Of a DNA stretch of 46,633 nt, positions 8,208 through 14,786 are shown piece by piece. The stretch covers positions 1 through 46,633 of the forward strand of contig CANCFV010000018.1 in the NCBI GenBank assembly GCA_947377275.1, read 5' to 3'. Numbering within the stretch: the first letter of the stretch is position 1; each line of letters begins with the position of its first letter. Source of the stretch: Burkholderiales bacterium. GTDB taxonomy: Bacteria; Pseudomonadota; Gammaproteobacteria; Burkholderiales; Burkholderiaceae_C. Made by a program: the position numbers and the translations under genes. The notes under the pieces are model-generated. The model made no database searches and was not told the DNA's origin. It saw nothing but the letters and a program-made list of their open reading frames with translations.

Positions 8208-9539
8208 TCAGATCTCGGCGTGCACCCGCAAGGCCCAAAAGCGAGCCGGCCCGCGGTCTGCGTTGTAGCCAGGATGTGCCACCTGCTGGTGATCAAGCGA
8301 CACGGCCACGCCCTTGAGCCACGGCGACAGGCTCAGCGAATAAAACGCCTCGAGCACACGCTCTGGTCGGTGGTTCAATTGGCCATCGCCCAAGAAGAAC
8401 GCGGTGCCGCCCTGGGCCAAATAGCGCCGGTGCGCCGCCGACAGGTCATTGAACGCTGCCCCGAGACCCACAACGTCGTCGGGGCGCGCCCACCGTTGGC
8501 CTTTGACCGAGACGCCGCCCGAGACCGACCGGTCGACTTCGGTGAAAGCATAGGTCTCGGTCTTGCCATCGGCCCACATGGCACGAGCGAACACGCCCAC
8601 ATCGCTCAAAACCTGCTGCTCAACGTTGATCCCGACGCCCACCTTGGCATGCGCCTGCTGGCGCACCAGGTCCAAGTTAGGCGCGTCCTGGGTGGCATCG
8701 GCCAGACGCAAGGCCTCGTCGTAACGGGCCATCACTGCACGATCGCGGAAAGCCAGCAAGCGCACCGCACCCGGGCGGTCGTCACCCAGGCTGTGTCGCC
8801 GCTCCAGCTCAATCTGGTCACCGTGGTGCTTGGCCGCTTGCTTGTCCAGCGCCTGCTGATTGGGCTCTTTGGGCAGCAAAAAGCGGCCAGCCCGCACGCT
8901 CCAGTCGCCGTCGATGTACTCGGCGGCCGCGCCCCAGGTGTAGCCACGGGCATCGGCCGCAAAGTCATAGGCGCCATGCGTCATCAGGGTCCAGTTCAGG
9001 AACTGGGTGCGTGGGTCATGTCCGTAAGCATTGGGGTCGAAGATGTCGGTCACCGACAGGTTGCCCGCCGTGATCACCAGACGCCGCGTGGCATAGGCCC
9101 CTGCCAGCTGGTTGGGACCTGAGGCCACCGTTTCGGTCTCGTCAGACAGGTCCACCACGTGCCGCAAGAAGGCGCGCGCCCGGTAGACCTTGGGGTCGGC
9201 ACCAGACGATCTCGCCATCTCGCCATTGGTGAAGCCACCCAGGCCCTGCAGGCCCGACAGTGGCACACCGGCTGCGGCCTCCGGGTTGAGGTACGCCTCG
9301 GTGCGTGGGCCCAAACGCACACCCAAAAAGGCCGTGGCCGTCCACGAGTGGCTGTGCTCAGACTCCGCCAGCAGGCTGTGATCGCCCGAGTAAGGCGCGT
9401 GAAGCGCCGCCTTGCTTTGGCTGATGTAAGTGGTCTGGAGTTTGAGGTTCCAGTCCTCCTGCTCGGCCTGCACCACAGTGGGAGCGAGCATCGCGGCGCA
9501 GGTGCCAGAGAGCAAAAACAAACGTGAGCTGGCGTTCAT
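8208..9539 (-). CDS. OprB-like outer-membrane porin
   Basis: 443 residues from the ATG at 9539, which begins a signal peptide cleaved near VQA-EQ; the longer reading frame upstream adds a cysteine-containing stretch that does not fit. The mature protein has a central TDIFDPNAYGHDPRTQFLNW block and ends with RFWALRVHAEI, ending in an odd-aromatic beta-strand pattern, both reminiscent of the carbohydrate-selective OprB porin family. Several family members lie near metal or sugar transport genes, so substrate is open. It ends 25 bases from the convergent kinase gene. Confidence 0.75.
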   Translation of the reverse strand: MNASSRLFLLSGTCAAMLAPTVVQAEQEDWNLKLQTTYISQSKAALHAPYSGDHSLLAESEHSHSWTATAFLGVRLGPRTEAYLNPEAAAGVPLSGLQGLGGFTNGEMARSSGADPKVYRARAFLRHVVDLSDETETVASGPNQLAGAYATRRLVITAGNLSVTDIFDPNAYGHDPRTQFLNWTLMTHGAYDFAADARGYTWGAAAEYIDGDWSVRAGRFLLPKEPNQQALDKQAAKHHGDQIELERRHSLGDDRPGAVRLLAFRDRAVMARYDEALRLADATQDAPNLDLVRQQAHAKVGVGINVEQQVLSDVGVFARAMWADGKTETYAFTEVDRSVSGGVSVKGQRWARPDDVVGLGAAFNDLSAAHRRYLAQGGTAFFLGDGQLNHRPERVLEAFYSLSLSPWLKGVAVSLDHQQVAHPGYNADRGPARFWALRVHAEI

Positions 9540-9612
9540 GAGACAAGCAAAAAAGTGCCCAGCCAAGCGAATGGCCTACGGGCGTGGGGATGAGAAAGCC
9601 GACTTGTCGGGC

Positions 9613-10359
9613 TCAGAAGCGAACGCCCACAGAGAGCCGATTGGCGTCTTGTGCTGAAAAACCCTGCTGGGGGTCCCGCGCCACGCGCAGGAACCAAGTG
9701 GGAAAGTCCCAGGTCAGCGAGCATGACCACGCCTTGACCCAGTCGCCCTCTCCCTGGCCGGTCTTGTACATGATGTCGATGCTGAGGCGGTCTTGCCCAA
9801 AGGGAATGCGGCCTGTCAGGTGACGATCGATCTGGCCCGTGTGCAGACGGTCGTCTTTGATGATGCTCACGCCCCAACTCTGGCCGTTGTCAAAGACATG
9901 GCCAAGGCCCAACGTGATCGCATCGTTGGGGTCAAAGTTCAGGTTGAAATAGGGTTTGAGGTTGGTGCGCCCCAAACCCAACACCACGAAAGTGTCATGG
10001 CCTGCTTGTGCATTGAGGCTGCCCCCCACGAAGCCGCCTGTTGCCGCTTGCACCGAGGGCTGTATCGACAGCCAATCGTTGGCCGCCCAGCTGTTGTCGA
10101 CACCGATGCGGTCTTGTCGGCCAAACCCGCGGTCTTCGTAGTGCCCGATCCACGCATGGGCATCGCCACGCGACCAGCGCACGTTGACGTCTTTGCCTTG
10201 GTCACTGCCGTAGTCGTAATAGCCCGCAGTGAATTTGAAGGGGTGTTGTGCCCCACCGGGCTCGTCGGCATCGGCGTGTGCCAAAGGCATAGAGGCCATC
10301 AGGGCCGCACAAGCCAGCCCGACCCGCGCGCGGCCAAGGAAGGATGAGGAGGCTCGCAC
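9613..10359 (-). CDS. outer-membrane beta-barrel protein, unknown function
   Basis: 248 residues from a GTG start, with a signal peptide cleaved after AHA (about residue 29). The mature part is made of short alternating polar/hydrophobic stretches with many Trp, Tyr, Gly and Asp, and ends in VGVRF, a terminal-Phe beta-barrel signal. I do not recognise the family with confidence. It sits 73 bases upstream of the OprB-like gene on the same strand, so the two may be cotranscribed and work together at the outer membrane. A downstream start at Met21 is possible but would cut the signal peptide. Confidence 0.7.
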   Translation of the reverse strand: MRASSSFLGRARVGLACAALMASMPLAHADADEPGGAQHPFKFTAGYYDYGSDQGKDVNVRWSRGDAHAWIGHYEDRGFGRQDRIGVDNSWAANDWLSIQPSVQAATGGFVGGSLNAQAGHDTFVVLGLGRTNLKPYFNLNFDPNDAITLGLGHVFDNGQSWGVSIIKDDRLHTGQIDRHLTGRIPFGQDRLSIDIMYKTGQGEGDWVKAWSCSLTWDFPTWFLRVARDPQQGFSAQDANRLSVGVRF

Positions 10360-10567
10360 GTCAGGGCACCTGACGCGTCATGGGTTCGGCGCCGCCGGCC
10401 TTGCCTTCATGGAAAAACGCGACACGACTGGCTTGCACAAGACCCCCTCACTGCTCAGCACAAGGCCCCGCCGACGGACAGGGTCACCGCGCTGAGTGTG
10501 TAAAGACTTCCTTTCGCCAATCTTTCAAGCGGCACCAGTCAGCCAGGCTCAGAGCCAAGCGCAAAGC

Positions 10568-10993
10568 TCAACCCAAGCGTTGCACTTGTGCACCGATCAC
10601 CACCTGACCGTCTTCTTTGGTGAACGGGCCTTGCTGAGGCAGAGGCAGGATGTCGAGCACCAGCTCGGAAGGCCGACACAGACGGGTGCCTATGTCGGTG
10701 ACCACGATGGGTCGGTTGATCAAGATCGGGTGCGCGACCATGGCGTCCAACAAGGCATCGTCGCTCAAGGTGGGATCGTCGAGCTTGAGTTCGTCATAGA
10801 CATCGCCCTTGCTGCGCAAGACATCGCGCACCGACAGGCCACACGCCGCAATCAGGGCCACCAGTTCGCTGCGCGTGGGCGGCGTCTCCAGGTAAAGCAC
10901 CACTTGAGGCTCAATGCCGGCGTTGCGGATCAAAGCCAGCGTGTTGCGAGACGTGCCGCATTGGGGGTTGTGGAAGATGGTGGTGTGGCTCAT
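10568..10993 (-). CDS. arsC: arsenate reductase, glutaredoxin-dependent (ArsC/Spx fold)
   Basis: 141 residues. The active-site motif HNPQCGTSRNTL with Cys12 matches the plasmid R773 type enzyme, which reduces arsenate to arsenite with glutathione and glutaredoxin. Arginines in VRDVLRSKG, LINRPIVV and TRLCRPSE stand where the oxyanion-binding arginines are expected. Last gene of the ars operon, 20 bases after the aquaporin stop. A longer upstream reading exists but overlaps the aquaporin gene; ATG at 10993 gives the family's normal length. Confidence 0.93.
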   Translation of the reverse strand: MSHTTIFHNPQCGTSRNTLALIRNAGIEPQVVLYLETPPTRSELVALIAACGLSVRDVLRSKGDVYDELKLDDPTLSDDALLDAMVAHPILINRPIVVTDIGTRLCRPSELVLDILPLPQQGPFTKEDGQVVIGAQVQRLG

Positions 10994-11013
10994 GACTAGG
11001 CTGAAGAGGCAAA

Positions 11014-11697
11014 TCAGGAAGATGAGGAAGAAGGGCTGATGGCGGTTGAAAGGCCCCAGCCCATGGCGGCCCCCAGCAACTGCGCGCCGATGAAACCAAG
11101 CGCGCTGCCGGGCGAGATGCCCGCAAAGGTGTCGCTCACCATGCGCCCGGCCACGGCGGCGGGGTTGGCAAACGAGGTGGAGGCCGTGAACCAATAGGCC
11201 GCGCCAATGTAGGCTGCCACCATCGCGCTGGCTTTGCCCGCCGGCGAGCGCAGGATCACGAACAGCAAGCCTGCCGTGGCCACGGCTTCGGCGATCCACT
11301 GGCCCTGGCCTGAACGGACCTTGGTAGAGACCTGCCACAAGGGCAAGTCAAACATCGCGTGAGCCAGCACGGCGCCGGCCACAGCGGCCAGCAGTTGAAC
11401 CGGCACATAAGCCAAAGCATGCGTGCGTGGCAACTGGCCGCGCAGCGCCATCACCAATGTCACTGCGGGGTTGAAATGTGCGCCGCTGATGGGCCCGAGC
11501 GCCTCGATCAGCACATACAGGCCACCCACGGTGGCTGCGGTGTTCGCCAGCAAAGCCACAGCGACGTTGCCACCAGACAGGCGCTCGGCCATGATGCCCG
11601 AGCCAATCACAATGGCCAGCAAGAGCATGGTGCCCAGGCCTTCGGCCAGCACCGCTTGGCGCAATGAGGGACGTGGTGAAGGTGTGCGTTCAGGCAT
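11014..11697 (-). CDS. aquaporin (MIP family) in the arsenic operon, AqpS-like role
   Basis: 227 residues, six hydrophobic segments. The two pore half-helices carry NPA boxes, HFNPAVTL in the first half and FANPAAVAG in the second. The C-terminus ends in a short serine run. In Sinorhizobium meliloti the aquaglyceroporin AqpS takes the place of an arsenite pump: arsenite made inside by ArsC leaves down its own gradient. Here the gene lies between two arsenate reductase genes and there is no ArsB or Acr3 in the operon, so the same role is likely. Start overlaps the stop of the preceding arsC by eight bases. Whether it passes arsenite, methylated arsenic or water is not visible. Confidence 0.88.
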   Translation of the reverse strand: MPERTPSPRPSLRQAVLAEGLGTMLLLAIVIGSGIMAERLSGGNVAVALLANTAATVGGLYVLIEALGPISGAHFNPAVTLVMALRGQLPRTHALAYVPVQLLAAVAGAVLAHAMFDLPLWQVSTKVRSGQGQWIAEAVATAGLLFVILRSPAGKASAMVAAYIGAAYWFTASTSFANPAAVAGRMVSDTFAGISPGSALGFIGAQLLGAAMGWGLSTAISPSSSSS

Positions 11698-12199
11698 GGG
11701 CAATGTCCTGCAAAGCGGCACGGAGTGCATCTGGGCCCATGTGATCGAGGGGCAAGGCCAGCAACAACAGCATCTTGTAGGCGATGGCCTGGCGTGTGAG
11801 CTCGAAGGCTCGGCGCTTGCCCTCGTCCCCACCCTCGGCATGTGACGGATCGGGGTAGCCCCAGTGCACCTTGACGGGTTGCACCCCAGCTTGGCCCCCG
11901 AAGAACACAGGGCACGTTTCTGCCGCCGCGCTGTCGCACACGGTGATGACGATGGACAAGGGCGGAGCCCCTGCGCCGCTGAACTCGTCCCAGCTCTTGC
12001 TGCGATAAGCGGCCGTGTCGACACCCGCGTTTTGCAAGACCTCGATGGCAAAGGAGTTGAGGCGCCCGCTGGGCGCGCTGCCAGCGCTGTGCGCGCGAAC
12101 GTCCTTGCCCAGTTTGGCGGCCAGGTGGTTGAGCATGCCCTCAGACAAAACGCTGCGGGCGGAGTTGTGCGTGCACAGGATCAGAACATGGGTGGTCAT
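11690..12199 (-). CDS. arsC: arsenate reductase, thioredoxin-coupled LMW-phosphatase type
   Basis: 169 residues. N-terminal P-loop CTHNSARS with catalytic Cys9 and the later pair Cys88 and Cys95 (CDSAAAETC, six residues apart) reproduce the three redox cysteines of the Staphylococcus pI258-type ArsC, which passes the disulfide to thioredoxin. The DPS segment (GYPDPSHA) carries the general-acid Asp of low-molecular-weight phosphatases. Second class of arsenate reductase in the same operon. Starts 31 bases after the arsI stop and overlaps the aquaporin start. Confidence 0.92.
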   Translation of the reverse strand: MTTHVLILCTHNSARSVLSEGMLNHLAAKLGKDVRAHSAGSAPSGRLNSFAIEVLQNAGVDTAAYRSKSWDEFSGAGAPPLSIVITVCDSAAAETCPVFFGGQAGVQPVKVHWGYPDPSHAEGGDEGKRRAFELTRQAIAYKMLLLLALPLDHMGPDALRAALQDIAHA

Positions 12200-12230
12200 G
12201 GTGATGCGGAGAGGGCGAAATTCGGGGAGA

Positions 12231-12746
12231 TCAACAGCAAGAAGACTTGACCGGGATGCCGATGGGCTTGCCGGTGACGCGGGGGGTGCAACAGGCGGAG
12301 GCGCCGCCAGCAGCCTCCGTTGCGACGTCAGCCCTGCGGTCTTCGGTGGGCGTCGACTCAGCGTCGGCTTGGCGGAACACAGGGATGCTGCCCAAGGTTT
12401 GGAAATGCTCCCATGGCAGGCCTTGTGGGTCGATGACCCAGTGTTTGTCGCTCTTGGCGTAGCAGCACGTCGTCGCGCCTTCGTCAATGAGTGCCAAGTC
12501 GGCGTCCTGGGCGCGGGCCTTGAGCACGGCCAAGTCAGCGTCGTTGTCGACCTGCAATCCGAGGTGATCAATGCCGGTGTGGCCATGCCCTCGGGTCGAA
12601 ATGGCGAAGTTCACGGCAGGATCGTCCAGCATCCATTTGGCGTAATCGGCTTCGACACGGGCGGGTTGCGCACCAAACATCTTGGAATAGAACGCGATGT
12701 TCTGCGCCAGATCGGTCACATGCACATGGACGTGAAAACGTTTCAT
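12231..12746 (-). CDS. arsI: ArsI/CadI-family vicinal-oxygen-chelate protein with Cys-rich tail
   Basis: 171 residues. The fold is a glyoxalase/VOC type: metal ligands are expected at His5 or His7 (KRFHVHVHV), His61 (IDHLGLQV) and Glu113 (PWEHF). The vicinal cysteine pair Cys94-Cys95 in ATTCCYAKSDKHWV matches the As(III)-binding pair of ArsI, the Fe(II)-dependent C-As lyase that removes methyl or aryl groups from trivalent organoarsenicals; CadI proteins share these features. Beyond about residue 125 is an unstructured-looking tail with two further CC pairs (ACCTP and the terminal SCC). A good AAGGAG precedes the ATG. Eleven bases after arsR. Confidence 0.85.
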   Translation of the reverse strand: MKRFHVHVHVTDLAQNIAFYSKMFGAQPARVEADYAKWMLDDPAVNFAISTRGHGHTGIDHLGLQVDNDADLAVLKARAQDADLALIDEGATTCCYAKSDKHWVIDPQGLPWEHFQTLGSIPVFRQADAESTPTEDRRADVATEAAGGASACCTPRVTGKPIGIPVKSSCC

Positions 12747-12757
12747 CAAGGTCTCCT

Positions 12758-13084
12758 TCAGCAGGTGGTGCAAGACGGGGGTGCCAGGGGCGCGCAGGCC
12801 TGCCCTTGGCAGCAGTGTTCGGTCAGGTAGCTCAACAGGCCTGCCATGTGTTCGAAGGCCGCGCGGTAGATGAGGTGGCGGCCATCTCGCTCTTGCGTGA
12901 TCAAGTCGGCGTGGACCAGCTCTTTGAGGTGAAAGGACAAGGTGGTTGCCGCCACGTCCAACTGCTGCGACAAGCCAGAGGGTGTGAGCCCTTGAGGGCC
13001 CGCCACCACCAGCGCGCGGAAAACGCGCAGGCGCACGGGCTGAGCCAATGCGGCGAGGGACTTGATGGCGGCTTGCTCTTCCAT
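12758..13084 (-). CDS. arsR: ArsR-family arsenite-responsive repressor
   Basis: 108 residues, winged helix-turn-helix from about 5 to 85 (LSQQLDVAATTLSFHLKEL as recognition region). It has no CVC in the recognition helix as E. coli-type ArsR does; instead cysteines cluster at the C-terminus: Cys91, Cys92, Cys97, Cys105 and Cys108. Three of these (CC then C) resemble the inducer site of Acidithiobacillus ferrooxidans-type ArsR. First gene of the ars operon, expected to repress it until As(III) binds. Confidence 0.93.
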   Translation of the reverse strand: MEEQAAIKSLAALAQPVRLRVFRALVVAGPQGLTPSGLSQQLDVAATTLSFHLKELVHADLITQERDGRHLIYRAAFEHMAGLLSYLTEHCCQGQACAPLAPPSCTTC

Positions 13085-13085
13085 T

Positions 13086-13119
13086 ATTCAATTATATTTG
13101 AATCATGGAATTAAAGCAA
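13086..13119 (-). promoter_or_regulatory. ars promoter with ArsR operator over the -10 box
   Basis: ATTCAA-TTATAT-TTGAAT at 13086-13103 is a perfect 6+6 inverted repeat of the kind bound by ArsR repressors. On the minus strand a perfect TATAAT occupies 13096-13091 and TTGCTT lies at 13119-13114 with a 17-base spacer. The predicted start of transcription falls at or one base before the arsR ATG (13084). On the plus strand TATATT at 13093-13098 could be a -10 for the divergent gene, so the same operator may act both ways. Confidence 0.7.
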
Positions 13120-13248
13120 AGGTCGGCAAGAAATTCACAATGCGCACTCAAGCCATGCCAAAGCCTACCGAAATCCGGACAGATGCTGCCTCGCCCTGCA
13201 GGGCCGGCGTCGGCCATAGAGCCCACAAACACCATCACGAGCCCTCGC

Positions 13249-13989
13249 ATGAACAAACACAATGACTCCCCGCCCCGCGCATGGACCCCGCAGGCAGGCG
13301 CTGCGAAAGTGGCCCTTGCGCTTGCCGTTGTCCTGACTGGCACATTGCCTGCAGCCCACGCGGCACGCCCCATGGGCACTGAAGATGCCGCCACCAATGC
13401 GGCTGGGCAATGTCAGCTTGAAACCTGGGTTGACTTTGGCAGCGACGCCAAGCACGGCCACATCGCGCCAGCATGCGGGGTGAGCGAAGGGTTTGAAATC
13501 GGCTTTGAAGCGGTCTACGCGTCACCTGCCACCGAACAGGTCCAGGCCCGGGCCGCCGCCCTGAAGTGGGCCCCTGAGTGGCTGGAATGGGCCGGATGGC
13601 GCTTTGCATTGAAGGCCGGCACGCTCACACAGAAACACCCGGGTGAAGGCAACTGGCGCCAGAGCACATGGTCGCTCTTGGGCATTGCCAGCCTGCCGAT
13701 CAATGACAAGCTGACCTTGCATGTCAATGCGGGCCATCAGCACGACATCGATGCACAAAACAACGTCAACCCGATCAGTGTGTCTTTGACTTGGGCGCCC
13801 TGCCCTCGCTGGCAGGCCTTTGCCGAGGTGATTGGCGACAGCAAAAGCACTGCCGCCCAGAGCACCGGAATGCGCTGGTGGCTGCTGCCCGATCAGTTGG
13901 GGCTCGACCTGACGGCCACGAGAACCAATGCCACGGCCAGCAGCACGGTCTGGGGCGTGGGCATCGGCTGGTATGGGCTGAAGTTTTGA
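13249..13989 (+). CDS. outer-membrane beta-barrel protein, phenol-MetA-like
   Basis: 246 residues from the ATG that begins a signal peptide cleaved near AHA-ARP; a longer frame reaches back to 13105 but gives no signal-like N-terminus. The mature start (RPMGTEDA.....CQLETWVDF) is the pattern of the putative transporter family linked to MetA-type phenol degradation proteins, small outer-membrane barrels of unclear role. It ends in a Phe-terminated strand. Two cysteines (about 53 and 72) may pair. Divergent to arsR with 164 bases between starts and the ArsR operator close to the arsR side. Confidence 0.7.
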   Translation: MNKHNDSPPRAWTPQAGAAKVALALAVVLTGTLPAAHAARPMGTEDAATNAAGQCQLETWVDFGSDAKHGHIAPACGVSEGFEIGFEAVYASPATEQVQARAAALKWAPEWLEWAGWRFALKAGTLTQKHPGEGNWRQSTWSLLGIASLPINDKLTLHVNAGHQHDIDAQNNVNPISVSLTWAPCPRWQAFAEVIGDSKSTAAQSTGMRWWLLPDQLGLDLTATRTNATASSTVWGVGIGWYGLKF

Positions 13990-13996
13990 CACGCCC

Positions 13997-14023
13997 TTCA
14001 GTTTTTGAAGATCTGGCCGATAT
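13997..14023 (+). promoter_or_regulatory. sigma-28 (FliA) type promoter upstream of cheW
   Basis: TTCAGTTT at 13997-14004, exactly 11 bases, then GCCGATAT at 14016-14023. Compared with the FliA consensus TAAAGTTT-N11-GCCGATAA this matches 6 of 8 and 7 of 8 with the right spacing. It lies just behind the stop of the preceding gene and about 65 bases before the cheW start. Confidence 0.65.
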
Positions 14024-14048
14024 CCCCACAAGTCACCCATTTCACGGT

Positions 14049-14068
14049 GTAGACCCCGCTCGGTCTAC
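14049..14068 (+). promoter_or_regulatory. perfect inverted repeat in the cheW leader
   Basis: GTAGACC (14049-14055), six bases, GGTCTAC (14062-14068). Seven base pairs with no mismatch. It lies downstream of the predicted sigma-28 start, so it would form a hairpin in the mRNA leader 21 bases ahead of the start codon, or it could be a repressor operator. No T-tract follows, so it is not a good terminator for the upstream gene. Confidence 0.5.
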
Positions 14069-14089
14069 GACCCTTCGCAGAGGATGAGC

Positions 14090-14680
14090 ATGGAAACGAT
14101 GCAAGCCGCCCCCAATTTGGCCACCCCCGCCGCTCGCACAGAGCCGAGCGGCGCCCTCGCCGGCATGGGCATGCGCAGCAGCCCCGCACGCCAAGTTCGC
14201 CATGTGCCCGCCGGCCGTGAATACCTCACGTTCCGCCTGGGCAGCGAGGAATACGGCATCGACATCCTGAAGGTCCAGGAAATTCGCTCGTACGAGCCGC
14301 CTACCAAAATCGCGAACGCCCCGTCTTACCTCAAGGGTGTGGTGAACCTGCGCGGCGTGATCGTGCCCATCGTGGACTTGCGCGTGAAGTTCAACTGCGT
14401 GAACGACGATGGCCAGGGCGACATCAACAGCTTCACCGTGGTGATCGTGCTCAATGTGCGGGGCCGTGTGGTCGGTGCGGTGGTGGACTCGGTCAGCGAC
14501 GTGATGCAGCTGGCCGAGCAATCGATCCAGCCAGCGCCTGAGATGAGCAGCGCCATGGTCGACACCACCTACATCACGGGCATCGCCAATGTGAACGAAC
14601 GCCTGCTGATCTTGATGGACATTGAGTCGCTGATGGGCAGCGCCGAAATGGGCCTGATCAACAGCCTGGCTCATAACTGA
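14090..14680 (+). CDS. cheW: CheW chemotaxis scaffold protein
   Basis: 196 residues. CheW couples chemoreceptors to the kinase CheA. The SH3-like CheW domain runs from about residue 40 (REYLTFRLGSEEYGIDI) to 185 and contains the usual VQEIRSYEP, LKGVVNLRG and LLILMDIE blocks; an N-terminal extension of about 38 residues is low complexity. Two ATGs are possible: 14084 and 14090. AGAGG at 14079-14083 abuts the first but is well spaced from the second, so 14090 is chosen. No cheA, receptor or flagellar gene is nearby; it is a stand-alone gene. Confidence 0.92.
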   Translation: METMQAAPNLATPAARTEPSGALAGMGMRSSPARQVRHVPAGREYLTFRLGSEEYGIDILKVQEIRSYEPPTKIANAPSYLKGVVNLRGVIVPIVDLRVKFNCVNDDGQGDINSFTVVIVLNVRGRVVGAVVDSVSDVMQLAEQSIQPAPEMSSAMVDTTYITGIANVNERLLILMDIESLMGSAEMGLINSLAHN

Positions 14681-14690
14681 GCGAAGCGCC

Positions 14691-14708
14691 GAGGCCCTTG
14701 CAGGCCTC
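14691..14708. terminator. weak hairpin between convergent genes
   Basis: GAGGCC (14691-14696) and GGCCTC (14703-14708) pair perfectly around CTTGCA, 11 bases past the cheW stop. No T-run follows on the plus strand. May act as a weak or factor-assisted terminator between cheW and the convergent permease gene. Confidence 0.3.
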
Positions 14709-14786
14709 ATGCACTGCCCTGCCCCGGCCGCAACAAACGCCCCGGGGCATGCGCTTTGGTCAAGCGGCTCAAGCGGTTCGATGGCC

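Noticed and set aside
14739-14748. GCCCCGGGGC palindrome between cheW and the permease gene
   Set aside because: Short, all G/C and expected by chance at this composition; no T-run, so not counted as a terminator.
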